Below, piece by piece: positions 8,176 to 17,699 of a stretch of DNA of 64,000 nt; the first letter of the stretch is position 1, and every line of letters starts with the position of its first letter. Both the position numbers and the translations under genes were made by a program. The stretch is from Rubrimonas cliftonensis. GTDB lineage: Bacteria > Pseudomonadota > Alphaproteobacteria > Rhodobacterales > Rhodobacteraceae. The notes below the pieces were generated by a model. The model saw only the letters and a list, made by a program, of their open reading frames with translations. It was not told the origin of the DNA and did no database searches. The stretch is taken from positions 124,001 through 188,000 of the forward strand of contig NZ_FNQM01000003.1 in assembly GCF_900107585.1 (NCBI RefSeq), written 5' to 3'.

Positions 8176-9314
8176 GCGCTGGCAAGACGCCGTCGGGTGT
8201 CGACGTCGAAGCGCTGCCCGATCCGCTCCTGCTCGTGCGACGCGCCGACGTCTGCGTGATCGGGGCCAATCGGGCGGCGCGGGTGATGATCGGATTGGAG
8301 AGGGCGGACCTGATCGGCCGACCGATCTCGACGCTGCTGGACGAGTCGCCCGAGGAGCTGCGCGAGTATCTCGCGCTCTGCGCCGGGTCGATGCAGCCGA
8401 TGCTGGGCGCGCTGAAGCTGCGCGGCGCCGCGCGGGCGAGACGGGTGTTCGGCGCGGCGGTCGCCGGCGCGGGGGAGCCGGTCGTGGCGCTGGAGTTCGA
8501 CGCGGAGCGCAGGTCGCGCTCCGACTTCATCGAGCTCACCAGCAAGATCGACGCGCTGCACGAAGAAGTGGGCCGTCGGCGCGCCATCGAGGCCGCCCTG
8601 ACGGAAGCGCTCGAGCACGCCCGCGAATCGGACCGGCTGAAGGAGGAGTTCCTCCGAATTCTCAGCCACGAGGTGCGCACGCCGCTCAACGGCGTGCTGG
8701 GCGGCGTCGCGCTCCTGCTGCACCGCATCGACGACGCGCGTCTCGCGGCGATCGCGCACGAGGTCCGAAAATCCGCCGATGCGCTGCTTTCGCTGTTCGG
8801 AGACATGCTCGATCTGGCGAGAGCCAGGGCGGGCGGGCTGGAGCCGCAGCTTGCGGCGACGGAGATCTGCGGCGTCGTCAGGGATGCGGTTTCGGTCGTC
8901 GCACTGTCGGCGCGCGAGAAGGGTCTGGCGCTCGAGGTCGTGACGCCGCCGACGGCGCTCACGATGCGGACCGACGAGCGACTGCTGCGCCAGATCCTGC
9001 TCAACCTGCTCTCCAACGCCCTGAAATTCACGCCGGCCGGCCGCGTCTCCCTTCGCCTTGAGCCGATCGGGCCGCCCCGGGCCGTGCGCATCGAGGTCGA
9101 GGACGACGGGCCCGGCGTGCCGGACGCCATCGCCGGGAAGATATTCGAGCCGTTCTTCCAGGGCTCGACGGGCGAGACGCGCGGCTACCGGGGCGTCGGC
9201 CTCGGGCTGGCCATCGCCAGCGCCTTCGCCGAGCAGCTCGGCGGCGCGCTGCGCCTTGCGCCGAGGCGCGGGCGCGGGGCGATCTTCGAACTGGCGCTGC
9301 CGTCGCGACCCTGA
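8172..9314 (+). CDS. Cytoplasmic sensor histidine kinase (PAS-like, HisKA, HATPase)
   Basis: A 380-aa kinase without membrane segments. Residues 10-110 look like a PAS fold and are followed by a coiled coil at about 115-155. The H box is LSHEVRTPLNGVLG with phospho-acceptor His166. The ATPase domain has the N box NLLSNALKFT, G1 DDGPGVP, F box FEPFFQG and G2 GVGLGLAIA, all intact. There is no receiver domain, and no response regulator is encoded beside it. Coupling to the upstream MOD1 protein by ATGA overlap suggests that protein controls the kinase. It ends 8 nt from the convergent ligase gene. Confidence 0.9.
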   Translation: MSAGKTPSGVDVEALPDPLLLVRRADVCVIGANRAARVMIGLERADLIGRPISTLLDESPEELREYLALCAGSMQPMLGALKLRGAARARRVFGAAVAGAGEPVVALEFDAERRSRSDFIELTSKIDALHEEVGRRRAIEAALTEALEHARESDRLKEEFLRILSHEVRTPLNGVLGGVALLLHRIDDARLAAIAHEVRKSADALLSLFGDMLDLARARAGGLEPQLAATEICGVVRDAVSVVALSAREKGLALEVVTPPTALTMRTDERLLRQILLNLLSNALKFTPAGRVSLRLEPIGPPRAVRIEVEDDGPGVPDAIAGKIFEPFFQGSTGETRGYRGVGLGLAIASAFAEQLGGALRLAPRRGRGAIFELALPSRP

Positions 9315-9322
9315 CGGGCGAC

Positions 9323-10945
9323 TCAGGGCGCCAGCCGCTCCAGCGCCTCGAGTCGGTCGGCCTCGGCGGCCGGCTTGTCCCACCGGATGCGCCTGATGCG
9401 CGGGAAGCGCATCGCGACGCCGGACTTGTGGCGGGTGGAGCGCTGCACGGCGTCGAAGGCGACCTCCAGCACCAGCGTCCGGGCGACGGCCCGGACAGGG
9501 CCGTAGCGATCCACCGTGTTGTCGCGCACGAACTTGTCGAGGCGCTTCAGCTCCTCGTCCGTGAAGCCCGAATAGGCTTTGCCGACGGGCGTCAGCTCCG
9601 GCCCCTCGGCCCCGTCGCGCCAGGCGCCGAAGGTGTAGTCGCTGTAGAAGCTCGACCGCCTGCCGTGGCCGCGCTGGGCGTACATCAGCACGCAGTCCGC
9701 CGTCAGCGGCGCGCGCTTCCACTTGAACCACGACCCCATCGGCCGGCCGCCGACATAGGCGGCGTCGCGGCGCTTGAGCATCAGCCCCTCCTGCGCGGCG
9801 TCGCGCGCGCCGGCCCGCAGCGCGGCGAGCGCCTCCCAACAGTCGAAGGGCACCAGCGGCGAGACGTCCAGCGCCGGCGAGAACGCCTCCAGCCGCGCGC
9901 GGCGCTCGGCCAGCGGCAGCGGACGAAGGTCGTCCCGCCCGTCATGGAGCAGGTCGTAGGCGCGGATGAAGGCGGGCCGCTCGGCGATCTGCCTGGCCGT
10001 GACCGTCTTGCGGTTCAGGCGCTGCTGGAGTTCGGAGAAGGGCGCGGCCTCCCCGTCGGCGCGGCGGACCAGCAGTTCGCCATCGACGCAGCCGCGCCAG
10101 TCGATCGCCTCCAGCACGTCGGGGAACGCCGCGCCGAAATCCTCCCCGGTGCGCGAATGGAGCGCGCGGCCGGACGGCCCCGACACCGCCTGCACGCGCA
10201 CCCCGTCCCACTTCCATTCGGCGAGGAAATCGGCGGGGTCGAGCCTGGCATCCAGCCGCGCCAGCGTCTCGGCGTCGGTCTCGCGATTCTCGCGCGTCTC
10301 AGCGGCGGCGTAGAGGAAGGCCTCGACCGGGTGGGCGAGCATCATCGGGCGGAAGGCGCGGTCGCGGTCCATCTCGGGCGGCGGCCCTCCGTCGAGCCAA
10401 CGGAAAAGGTCTTCGTAGGGCGCGCTCAGGCCCGGCCATACCTCCTCGATGGCGGCGAGGTCGCGGCCGCTCATCTCCGCCAGCGCGGTCTTGGCGAGGC
10501 GTCCGGAGACGCCCACGCGCAGCCCGCCGGTGCAGAGTTTCACCAGCGCGAACCGCTCCGACGGACCCATCGCGTCCAGCAGCCGCGCCACGACGCCCGC
10601 CCGGCCAGCCCGCGGCGTCTCCCGCAGGGCGGCGATCACGGCGTCGAGCGCCGGGCCCGCGCCATCGTCACGATCCGCCGGCCAGATCAGCGAGACCGTC
10701 TCGGCGAGATCGCCCACATAGTCGTAGCTGAGGCGAAAGAGCACCGGGTCCACCCGCTCCTCGGCCAGCGTGCGGAACACCGAGGCCGTCATGTGCGGCA
10801 GCGAAAGGCCGCCGGCGAGCGCCGCAAGCGCCCAGCCGCGGCGCGGGTCGGGCTCGGCGCGGAAGTGCTCGACCAGCAGGGCGAGCTTGGCGCTGCGGCC
10901 CGGTGTGTGGACGAGCGCTTCCAGAAGGCGTGCGAATGGCGTCAT
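9323..10945 (-). CDS. ATP-dependent DNA ligase
   Basis: A 540-aa ligase with an N-terminal DNA-binding region (1-200), an adenylation domain and an OB fold. Motif I is EWKWDGVRVQ with adenylated Lys245. Motif III-like DGELLVRR, motif IV EGLMLKRRDAAYVGGRP and motif V FKWKRAPLTADCVL follow in order. It would seal nicks using ATP, probably in repair; the essential replicative ligase of bacteria is the NAD-dependent LigA. Such ligases often sit beside a ligase-associated nuclease and an Lhr-type helicase, but none is next to it here. Neighbours are a convergent kinase and the divergent rlmJ 79 bp away. Confidence 0.92.
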   Translation of the reverse strand: MTPFARLLEALVHTPGRSAKLALLVEHFRAEPDPRRGWALAALAGGLSLPHMTASVFRTLAEERVDPVLFRLSYDYVGDLAETVSLIWPADRDDGAGPALDAVIAALRETPRAGRAGVVARLLDAMGPSERFALVKLCTGGLRVGVSGRLAKTALAEMSGRDLAAIEEVWPGLSAPYEDLFRWLDGGPPPEMDRDRAFRPMMLAHPVEAFLYAAAETRENRETDAETLARLDARLDPADFLAEWKWDGVRVQAVSGPSGRALHSRTGEDFGAAFPDVLEAIDWRGCVDGELLVRRADGEAAPFSELQQRLNRKTVTARQIAERPAFIRAYDLLHDGRDDLRPLPLAERRARLEAFSPALDVSPLVPFDCWEALAALRAGARDAAQEGLMLKRRDAAYVGGRPMGSWFKWKRAPLTADCVLMYAQRGHGRRSSFYSDYTFGAWRDGAEGPELTPVGKAYSGFTDEELKRLDKFVRDNTVDRYGPVRAVARTLVLEVAFDAVQRSTRHKSGVAMRFPRIRRIRWDKPAAEADRLEALERLAP

Positions 10946-11024
10946 GATGCTATAATAAGCCGTTCGTGCGAGAACGGGAGGCGTCGCAGACGCCGCCGCA
11001 CGGCCACAAGCGACGAGGTGTCGG

Positions 11025-11837
11025 GTGCTCTCCTACCAGCACGCCTATCACGCCGGCGGACCGGCGGACGTGCACAAGCACGCCGCGCTCGCGGCGCTGC
11101 TGACGCTGCTCACGGCCAAGGAGCGGCCCGTCAGCTACCTCGAAAGCCACGCGGGGCGGGGCTGTTACGACCTCTCCGACGGCGCCGCGCTCAAGACCGG
11201 CGAGGCGCTGCGCGGCGTGGCCATGACGGCGCGCGCCGAGCACCCCTACTGGAAGGCGATAGACGCGGTGCGCGCCGAGGCGGGAGAGGCGAGCTATCCC
11301 GGCTCGCCGAAACTCGCCGAGGCGCTGCTGCGCCCCCAGGACCGCATGACGCTGATGGAGCTCCACCCGGTCGAACACATGGCGCTGTCGCATGTGATGG
11401 GCGGCGGCAGGTCAGGCGGGCCGACGGTCGCCGTTCACCGCCGCAACGGGCATGAGGGGTTGCGCGCGCTCACGCCGCCGCAGCCGCTGCGCGGTCTGGC
11501 GCTGATCGACCCGAGCTACGAGGTCAAGACCGAGTACGACGAGACCGCGGCGCTGGCGCTGGAGGTCTGGGCGCGATGGCCGCAGGGGGTGATCGTCGTC
11601 TGGTATCCGATCCTGCCCGAAGGTCGGCACGCCGCGCTGATCGGGCCGGTGATGGCGGTGGCGCAGGAGGCCGCCATGGTGGACGAGGTGCGGTTCCGCA
11701 GTCCGCCGGCGCGCGGGATGCAGGGTTCCGGCCTGCTGATCCTCAATCCGCCCTTCGGCGCGCAGGAGGCGCTGGCGGACCTGCGCGAGATGTGCGTGCG
11801 CGTCTTTGCGCCCGTCTACGCCGGCGCGCCGGGCTGA
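11025..11837 (+). CDS. rlmJ: 23S rRNA (adenine(2030)-N6)-methyltransferase RlmJ
   Basis: Methylates N6 of A2030 in 23S rRNA. The 270-aa product begins LSYQHAYHAGGPADVHKHAA, the N-terminus typical of RlmJ (LSYRHxxHAGNxADVLKH). The catalytic motif is LALIDPSYEVKTEY (DPSY in place of DPPY, an accepted variant). It starts with GTG at 11025 with GAGG upstream. It is divergent from the ligase. A TATAAT hexamer lies at 10951-10956 in the 79-bp intergenic region, which could serve rlmJ, but I see no clear -35. Confidence 0.93.
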   Translation: MLSYQHAYHAGGPADVHKHAALAALLTLLTAKERPVSYLESHAGRGCYDLSDGAALKTGEALRGVAMTARAEHPYWKAIDAVRAEAGEASYPGSPKLAEALLRPQDRMTLMELHPVEHMALSHVMGGGRSGGPTVAVHRRNGHEGLRALTPPQPLRGLALIDPSYEVKTEYDETAALALEVWARWPQGVIVVWYPILPEGRHAALIGPVMAVAQEAAMVDEVRFRSPPARGMQGSGLLILNPPFGAQEALADLREMCVRVFAPVYAGAPG

Positions 11838-11912
11838 GCGGCCCCGCCCTTGCCGAACGCGCCGCGCCGCGGTATCAGGCGCGCTTGACCCTGCACAACC
11901 GGAGCTCTGGCC

Positions 11913-12266
11913 ATGGCCCGCGTCACCGTCGAGGATTGCGTCGACAAGCTGCCGAACCGCTTCGACCTCGTGCTGCTCGCCGCCCACCGGGCGCGCGAGC
12001 TCTCGTCCGGCTCCCATGAACTCGTCGACCGCGACAACGACAAGAACCCCGTCGTCGCCCTGCGCGAGATCGCGGACGAGCAGATCCCCGTGGAGGACCT
12101 GCGCGAGCACGCCATCGAGGCGCTTCAGCGCCAGATCGAGGTCGACGAGCCGGAAGAGGACCGCATGGCCGCCATGATGAGCGCGCCGCAGCCGGACCGC
12201 CCCGCCGACGACCTCTCCGAGGAGCAGCTGCTGCGCGCCCTTCTCGCCGAGCAGGGCGGGCGCTGA
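11913..12266 (+). CDS. rpoZ: DNA-directed RNA polymerase subunit omega
   Basis: Small assembly subunit of RNA polymerase, 117 aa. The N-terminus [20 protein letters not shown], followed by [13 protein letters not shown] and [12 protein letters not shown], is diagnostic. The acidic C-terminal tail is longer than in E. coli, as is usual in Alphaproteobacteria. It is followed by a hairpin terminator and then, after a leader of about 400 bp, by the rel gene. rpoZ next to rel/spoT is a classic proteobacterial arrangement, and omega is known to link RNA polymerase to ppGpp in E. coli. Confidence 0.96.
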   Translation: MARVTVEDCVDKLPNRFDLVLLAAHRARELSSGSHELVDRDNDKNPVVALREIADEQIPVEDLREHAIEALQRQIEVDEPEEDRMAAMMSAPQPDRPADDLSEEQLLRALLAEQGGR

Positions 12267-12274
12267 GCCGCGCG

Positions 12275-12296
12275 CCCCGGCCCGAGGCCGGGGTTT
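12275..12296 (+). terminator. Rho-independent-like terminator after rpoZ
   Basis: A perfect 8-bp GC stem, CCCCGGCC / GGCCGGGG with loop CGA, followed by TTT. It lies 8 nt after the rpoZ stop. The U tract is short, so termination may be partial. Confidence 0.6.
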
Positions 12297-12684
12297 CCCG
12301 CGAAAGACGTCTGCGGGCCGGCGGCTGATCGTCCGAGGACGAGCGACCCATCCTCCAAGCGGCTGGCGCCTGCGGCGCGGCAGGCGCGGCGACGGCCGGT
12401 TCCGGCGCCAGATCGGCTGCGCCGCCGCCGCGCCCTTCCTGAGCATTCATCCGACCTCCGGCTGCTGCCGGCGATGCGCCGCATGGCGAACAGGCGGCGC
12501 GACGACGCCCGCCGCGGTCGAAATCGCCGTCGACCGTCCCGCTTCAAAGTCCCGCTTCAAAGTCCCGCTTCACAGGCCGGCGCCACAGGCCGTCGCGGCG
12601 GGCTGACTGGCCCCCTTCTTGCCAAGCGGGCGGCGGAGGGATTGAATCATCGGGCGACCGCGAGGGCCGCCCGGGGAAACGCGC
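12297..12684 (+). other. Leader of rel; no gene seen
   Basis: Nearly 400 bp without a convincing gene. Open frames here are GC-driven and have no recognisable product. It holds the 13-bp tandem repeat at 12538-12572 and presumably the rel promoter. Nothing else could be identified. Confidence 0.5.
12538..12572. repeat. 13-bp tandem repeat in rel leader
   Basis: CCCGCTTCAAAGT occurs twice in full (12538-12550, 12551-12563) and a third time as CCCGCTTCA (12564-12572). Copies are identical where they overlap, suggesting recent slippage duplication. Confidence 0.85.
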
Positions 12685-14850
12685 TTGATCCGCCAGTTCG
12701 AACTTGTCGAGAAGGTCCGCGCCTACAATCCCGGCGCCGACGAAGCGCTGCTCAACCGCGCCTACGTCTTCGGCGCGAAGGCCCACGCGACCCAGACGAG
12801 GGCCTCCGGAGAGCCCTACTTCGGCCATCCGCTGGAAGTCGCGGCGATCCTGACGGACCTGAAGCTGGACGACGCCTCCATCGTGACCGCGTTGCTGCAC
12901 GACACGATCGAGGACACCGAGGTGACGCAGGACGAGATCGCGCGGCTCTTCGGCGAGGAGATCGCGACGCTGGTCGACGGCGTTACGAAGCTGACGCGGC
13001 TGGAGCTCTCCAGCAAGGAGGCCGCGCAGGCGGAGAATTTCCGCAAGCTGTTTCTCGCCACGGCCCGCGACGTGAGGGTGCTGCTGGTCAAGCTGGCGGA
13101 CCGCCTGCACAACATGCGCACCCTCGGGCACCTGCGCGACGACAAGCGCGAGCGCATCGCCCGCGAGACCATGGACATCTTCGCCCCGCTGGCCGGCCGG
13201 ATGGGCATGCAGAAGATGCGCGAGGAGCTTGAGGATCTCGCCTTCGACGTGCTGAACCCCGAGGCGCGCACCTCGATCATGCGGCGCTTCCTCAAGCTGC
13301 GGAAGGAGACCGGCGACGTCATCCCCGAGATCAGCCGCAGCATCGAGGAGGCGCTCTACGAGGCGCATGTTCCAGCCGTGGTGCTTGGCCGCGAGAAGCG
13401 CCCCTATTCGATCTGGCGCAAGATGGAGGAGAAGGGCGTCGGCTTCTCGCAGCTCTCCGACATCTACGCCTTCCGCGTCGTGACCGAGGGCGTGGAGGAC
13501 TGCTACCGCGCGCTCGGCGCCGTCCACCGGCGCTGGCGCGTCGTGCCGGGGCGCATCAAGGACTACATCTCGGGGCCGAAATCCAACGGCTACCGCTCCC
13601 TGCACACCACCGTTTCCGGCCCAAACGCCATGCGCGTGGAGGTGCAGCTGCGCACCCGCGAGATGGACGAGGTGGCGGAGACCGGCGTCGCGGCGCACTG
13701 GGCCTATCGCGAGGGCGTGCGCTCCCAGAACCGCTTCGCGGTGGACCCGTTCACCTGGCTGCGCGACATCGCCGAGCGCATCCAGAAGGGCGAGAGCCCG
13801 CAGGACTTCATCGAGCACGTCAAGCTCGACATGTTCCACGATCAGGTCTTCTGCTTCACGCCGAAGGGCGACGTGATCCCCCTGCCCCGCGGCGCCACGC
13901 CGATCGACTTCGCCTATGCGATCCACTCCCGCGTCGGCGACAGCTGCGTTGGCGCCAAGATCGACGGGCGCCGCGCGCCGCTCTGGACGCGGCTGCGCAA
14001 CGGCCAGCAGGTCGAGGTGATCCGCGCCGAGGCGCAGCGCCCCTCGCCGGTGTGGATGGACATGGCGGTGACGGGCCGGGCGCGCTCGGCGATCAAGCGC
14101 GCGCTGCGCGAGGACGCGCGCGAGGAGAACATCCGCTTCGGCCGCGAGATCGTCCGGCAGGCTTTCGAGCGCCGCTCACGGCCGCTGACCGACAAGGGGC
14201 TGGAGGCGGCCGCGCGAAAACTGGGGCGGGAGAAGGTCGACGATCTGCTCGAAGGCGTCGGCGCGGGCGAGGTGTCGGCGCGCAAGGTGCTCGAGGCGAT
14301 CTATCCGCCGCAGGAGGGCGAGACGGCCGAGCCGCGGCTGGAGCCGGACGCCCCGACCGTGCGCGGCGTGCGCAAGGGCGTCGCCACGCGCTTCGGCGCC
14401 TGCTGCAAGCCCATTCCGGGCGACCGGATCGTGGGGATACAGGACGGGGCCGGCGTCGTCGTGCACGCCATCGACTGCCCGACGCTGGAGCGCCACGAGG
14501 AGGAGCTTTCCCGCTGGCTCGACCTGCGCTGGGACGAGGAGGCCGCGCTCGCCGCGACCCATTCCGCCCGCATCGCGCTGACGCTCGCCAACGAGCCGGG
14601 CGCGCTGGCGCGCATATGCGCCCTGATCGCCGAGCAGCGCGCCAACATCGACTTTCTCGCCACGGCCGAGCGCACGCCCGATTTTTTCCGAATGTTGCTC
14701 GACGTGGAGGTGAGAGACGTTAAACATCTCTCGGGTATTCTCACGGCGCTGGAGGCGCAGCCGATGATCAGCGTCGCCATGCGGGCGCGCGCGGGAAGCG
14801 AGCAGGCTGGCGCCGGCGGCGAGATGGACATCGCCGCCCTGGTTGATTAG
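12685..14850 (+). CDS. Bifunctional (p)ppGpp synthetase/hydrolase (RelA/SpoT, Rsh)
   Basis: Makes and degrades the alarmone (p)ppGpp. The 721-aa protein has an HD hydrolase domain with intact His48 (GHPLEVA), His72-Asp73 (ALLHDTIEDT) and a later HNMRTLGHL segment. The synthetase domain has RPYSIWRKMEEKG, SDIYAFRVV and NGYRSLHTTV. Then come a TGS domain (VFCFTPKGDVIPLPRGATP) and a C-terminal ACT domain. Both activities therefore look intact, as for the single Rsh enzyme of Alphaproteobacteria. The start is a TTG at 12685 whose IRQFELVEKVRAYNP matches family N-termini. Confidence 0.95.
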   Translation: MIRQFELVEKVRAYNPGADEALLNRAYVFGAKAHATQTRASGEPYFGHPLEVAAILTDLKLDDASIVTALLHDTIEDTEVTQDEIARLFGEEIATLVDGVTKLTRLELSSKEAAQAENFRKLFLATARDVRVLLVKLADRLHNMRTLGHLRDDKRERIARETMDIFAPLAGRMGMQKMREELEDLAFDVLNPEARTSIMRRFLKLRKETGDVIPEISRSIEEALYEAHVPAVVLGREKRPYSIWRKMEEKGVGFSQLSDIYAFRVVTEGVEDCYRALGAVHRRWRVVPGRIKDYISGPKSNGYRSLHTTVSGPNAMRVEVQLRTREMDEVAETGVAAHWAYREGVRSQNRFAVDPFTWLRDIAERIQKGESPQDFIEHVKLDMFHDQVFCFTPKGDVIPLPRGATPIDFAYAIHSRVGDSCVGAKIDGRRAPLWTRLRNGQQVEVIRAEAQRPSPVWMDMAVTGRARSAIKRALREDAREENIRFGREIVRQAFERRSRPLTDKGLEAAARKLGREKVDDLLEGVGAGEVSARKVLEAIYPPQEGETAEPRLEPDAPTVRGVRKGVATRFGACCKPIPGDRIVGIQDGAGVVVHAIDCPTLERHEEELSRWLDLRWDEEAALAATHSARIALTLANEPGALARICALIAEQRANIDFLATAERTPDFFRMLLDVEVRDVKHLSGILTALEAQPMISVAMRARAGSEQAGAGGEMDIAALVD

Positions 14851-14889
14851 GCCCGGACGAGGGGTCGCGAAAGACGGAGTTGCTTCCGG

Positions 14890-15483
14890 GTGTTCAAGCG
14901 GCGTGTCGAACTCAGCTGGCTAGGAAAGCTGCGGGCGGCGTTCGCTCCCGTCAAAGGGTGGCGACGGGGCTTTGCATATGCCGGCCGACGCATGCAGCGG
15001 CTGCCCGACACGCCCCATCGCATCGCGCTCGGCTTCGCATGCGGGGTGATGGCCTCCTTCACGCCGTTCTTCACGCTGCATTTCGTGGTTGCAGCCCTGC
15101 TGGCGCTTGCGGTGCGGGCGAATGTCCTTGCCTCGGCGATAGGAACCTTCGTGGGCAACCCGCTGACGTTTCCGTTCATCGCATGGACGTCGATCACGGT
15201 AGGGGACGCGCTGATGGGCGTCGGCGTTCATCCCGACACGTTCAACTTCGCCGACGTGTTCACCGACGTCGGCACGTTTCTCGATCAGGTTTTCGTGCCC
15301 TATCTCGTCGGCGGGTGCGCGCCGGGCGCCCTCGCCGCGCTGGCGGCCTATCTCATCGTCCGGCCGGTCGTCGCCGCCTATCAGGGCCGCCGGCGCGCCT
15401 TGCGCATGGCCGCGGCCAGCGCCAAGGTCGCGGCGCATCTGGCGCACATCAAACGCGGCAAGGTCGTCGACGCGACCGACTGA
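14890..15483 (+). CDS. DUF2062 membrane protein
   Basis: A 197-aa protein with the DUF2062 pattern: [22 protein letters not shown], then a hydrophobic stretch, [12 protein letters not shown] and a second membrane segment. Function is unknown. It starts with GTG at 14890, 39 bp after rel, and is followed 25 bp later by pdxJ, so it is likely cotranscribed. The same position after rel is usual in Rhodobacterales. At least three hydrophobic segments are seen (about residues 45-65, 80-100 and 135-160). Confidence 0.85.
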   Translation: MFKRRVELSWLGKLRAAFAPVKGWRRGFAYAGRRMQRLPDTPHRIALGFACGVMASFTPFFTLHFVVAALLALAVRANVLASAIGTFVGNPLTFPFIAWTSITVGDALMGVGVHPDTFNFADVFTDVGTFLDQVFVPYLVGGCAPGALAALAAYLIVRPVVAAYQGRRRALRMAAASAKVAAHLAHIKRGKVVDATD

Positions 15484-15508
15484 CCGCGCAAGTCGGGAGG
15501 ACGACGCG

Positions 15509-16315
15509 ATGACGGGCGAAGCGAAGGGGCGCACGCAGCCGCTGGGCAGGCTGCGTCTGGGCGTGAACATCGACCATGTCGCGACGATCAGGAACGCGCG
15601 CGGCGGCAGGCATCCCGAGCCGCTGCGCGCGGCCAAGGCGGCGGCGGCGGCCGGCGCCGACGGGATCACCGCGCATCTGCGCGAAGACCGCCGCCACATC
15701 ACCGACGCAGACATCGAGGCGCTGACCGAGACGCTCCGCGGCCTCGACCTCCCGCTCAACTTCGAGATGGCGGCGACCGAGGAGATGCAGGCGATCGCGC
15801 TGCGCCATCGCCCCCACGCCGTCTGCATCGTGCCGGAGCGCCGCGAGGAGCGTACGACGGAAGGCGGACTGGAGGTGGCGCGCGAGGAGAACCGGCTGGC
15901 CCATTTCATCGCGCCGCTGCGCGAAGCCGGCTGCCGAGTCTCGATCTTCATCGCGGCGGACGAGCGGCAGATCGAGGCCGCGGCGCGAATCGGCGCGCCG
16001 GTCATCGAGTTGCACACCGGCGCCTATTGCGAGCGCGACCATGACGGCGACCTCGCCGGCCGCGACGCGGAGCTGGAGCGGCTGCGCCGCTGCGCCGCCT
16101 TCGCGCACGGGCTGGGCCTGGAGGTCCACGCCGGGCACGGGCTGACCTACGAGACCGCCGGCCCCGTCGCGGCCTTCCCGGAGGTGATGGAGCTCAACAT
16201 CGGGCACTTCCTCGTCGGCGAGGCGATCTTCTCCGGGCTCGACAGCGCCATCCGGCGGATGCGCGACGTCATGGACCGGGCGCGGCGCGAGGCGTTCGGC
16301 GAGGGCGCGGCGTGA
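15509..16315 (+). CDS. pdxJ: Pyridoxine 5'-phosphate synthase PdxJ
   Basis: Condenses 1-deoxy-xylulose-5-phosphate with 3-amino-2-oxopropyl phosphate to pyridoxine phosphate, the last ring-forming step of vitamin B6 synthesis. The 268-aa TIM barrel opens with [17 protein letters not shown], a PdxJ signature. It also contains [34 protein letters not shown] and [12 protein letters not shown], including the catalytic Glu and His positions. It sits next to acpS as in E. coli. Confidence 0.96.
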   Translation: MTGEAKGRTQPLGRLRLGVNIDHVATIRNARGGRHPEPLRAAKAAAAAGADGITAHLREDRRHITDADIEALTETLRGLDLPLNFEMAATEEMQAIALRHRPHAVCIVPERREERTTEGGLEVAREENRLAHFIAPLREAGCRVSIFIAADERQIEAAARIGAPVIELHTGAYCERDHDGDLAGRDAELERLRRCAAFAHGLGLEVHAGHGLTYETAGPVAAFPEVMELNIGHFLVGEAIFSGLDSAIRRMRDVMDRARREAFGEGAA

Positions 16316-16373
16316 CGCCGAAGGCGCTCGCCGCCGTCGTCGCCTTTCGCGTCGCCGCCCGGACGGCGGCGCC

Positions 16374-16766
16374 GTGATCATCGGGATCGGGACCGATCTG
16401 GCGGACATCCGCCGGATCGAGAAGACGCTGGAGCGCTTCGGAGACCGCTTCGTGCAGCGCGTGTTCACCCCCGTCGAGCAGGCGCGCAGCGACCGCAGGG
16501 CCGACCGCACGGCGAGCTACGCGCGGCGGTGGGCGGCGAAGGAGGCGTGCTCCAAGGCCCTTGGCACCGGCCTGCGGATGGGCGTCGCCTGGCGCGAGAT
16601 GGGCGTGATAAACCTCTCCAGCGGCCAGCCCACCATCGCGCTTTCCGGCGGCGCGGCGCAGCGCCTCGCCGCCATGGCTCCGGCTGGCCTCACGCCGCGC
16701 ATCCATGTCACGATGACGGACGACCCGCCCTATGCGCAGGCGTTCGTGGTGATCGAGGCGATCTGA
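16374..16766 (+). CDS. acpS: Holo-[acyl-carrier-protein] synthase
   Basis: Transfers 4'-phosphopantetheine from CoA to apo-ACP. The 130-aa product starts with GTG at 16374 and has both magnesium-binding motifs: [14 protein letters not shown] near the N-terminus and [18 protein letters not shown] in the middle. Length fits the family. It lies 58 bp after pdxJ. Confidence 0.95.
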   Translation: MIIGIGTDLADIRRIEKTLERFGDRFVQRVFTPVEQARSDRRADRTASYARRWAAKEACSKALGTGLRMGVAWREMGVINLSSGQPTIALSGGAAQRLAAMAPAGLTPRIHVTMTDDPPYAQAFVVIEAI

Positions 16767-16876
16767 CGGGCGGCGGCCCGAAGGGCGCTCAGGTTGACAG
16801 GCCGTGATGCGCGCGCAACAAGCCGGGCGCAGGCCCGGCTGAGCACGGCTCGGCTTTGACGCAGGAAACAATCGGT

Positions 16877-17680
16877 ATGCGGGGCGACGGTCGCGGCATG
16901 GCTACTGGGAAGGTGAAGAAGAAGGAGGGGTTCCTCGAACTTCTGAAGACCATCGTCTATGCGCTGCTGATCGCAGGCGTCTTTCGAACCATCCTGTTTC
17001 AACCATTCTGGATTCCTTCCGGCTCCATGAAGTCGACGCTGCTGATCGGTGATTATCTGTTCATTTCCAAATACGCCTATGGATACTCAGCGGCGTCATG
17101 CCCGACCGTGTTCGGCGTGAACCTGTGTCCTTTCATTTCCGGACGGGTGCTTGCCGACGAGCCGGACCGCGGGGATGTCATCGTCTTCAAGCACCCGCGG
17201 ACCGAGGAGGACTACATCAAGCGCCTGATCGGCTTGCCCGGAGACCGGATCCAGATGCGCAGCGGCGTGCTGCGGATCAACGGCGAGGCGGTCGGGATGG
17301 AGCGCGACGGGGTGTTCCTCGACGACAGCGCGGGCTTCTGCAGCGACCGCCGCACCGTGGACGGCGAGACCGTCTGCGCGCTGGAGCGGTGGCGGGAGAC
17401 GTTGCCGGGGGGCGTGGCGCACACGATCCTCAACACGGCGGACGGGATGGCGTTCGACGACACGCCCGAGTTCGTGGTGCCCGAGGAGCATTATTTCTTC
17501 ATGGGCGACAACCGCGACAACTCGCGCGACAGTCGCGAGCCCCGCGCCTCGGGCGGCGTCGGTTTCGTGCCTTTCGAGAACCTGATCGGGCGCGCCGAGG
17601 TCATCGCCGTCTCCGCCGACGGGCCGTTCTGGCGGGTGTGGGACTGGCGCTTCGGGCGCAGCTTCAGCGCAATCGACTGA
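16877..17680 (+). CDS. lepB: Signal peptidase I
   Basis: Cleaves signal peptides at the outer face of the inner membrane. With the chosen start the protein has 267 aa and one N-terminal membrane anchor (about 22-42). It carries the nucleophile in IPSGSMKSTL (Ser50) and the general base in EDYIKRLIGLPGD (Lys115), and ends with the HYFFMGDNRDNSRDSR box. I chose the ATG at 16877 because AGGA lies 10 nt upstream. A TTG at 16856 and an ATG at 16898 are alternatives. An insertion between the active-site motifs holds cysteine pairs (Cys75/Cys84, and a second pair near SAGFCSDRR and ETVCALE) that may form disulfides. Confidence 0.94.
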   Translation: MRGDGRGMATGKVKKKEGFLELLKTIVYALLIAGVFRTILFQPFWIPSGSMKSTLLIGDYLFISKYAYGYSAASCPTVFGVNLCPFISGRVLADEPDRGDVIVFKHPRTEEDYIKRLIGLPGDRIQMRSGVLRINGEAVGMERDGVFLDDSAGFCSDRRTVDGETVCALERWRETLPGGVAHTILNTADGMAFDDTPEFVVPEEHYFFMGDNRDNSRDSREPRASGGVGFVPFENLIGRAEVIAVSADGPFWRVWDWRFGRSFSAID

Positions 17681-17699
17681 CCGCCATGGCGGGGACGCA

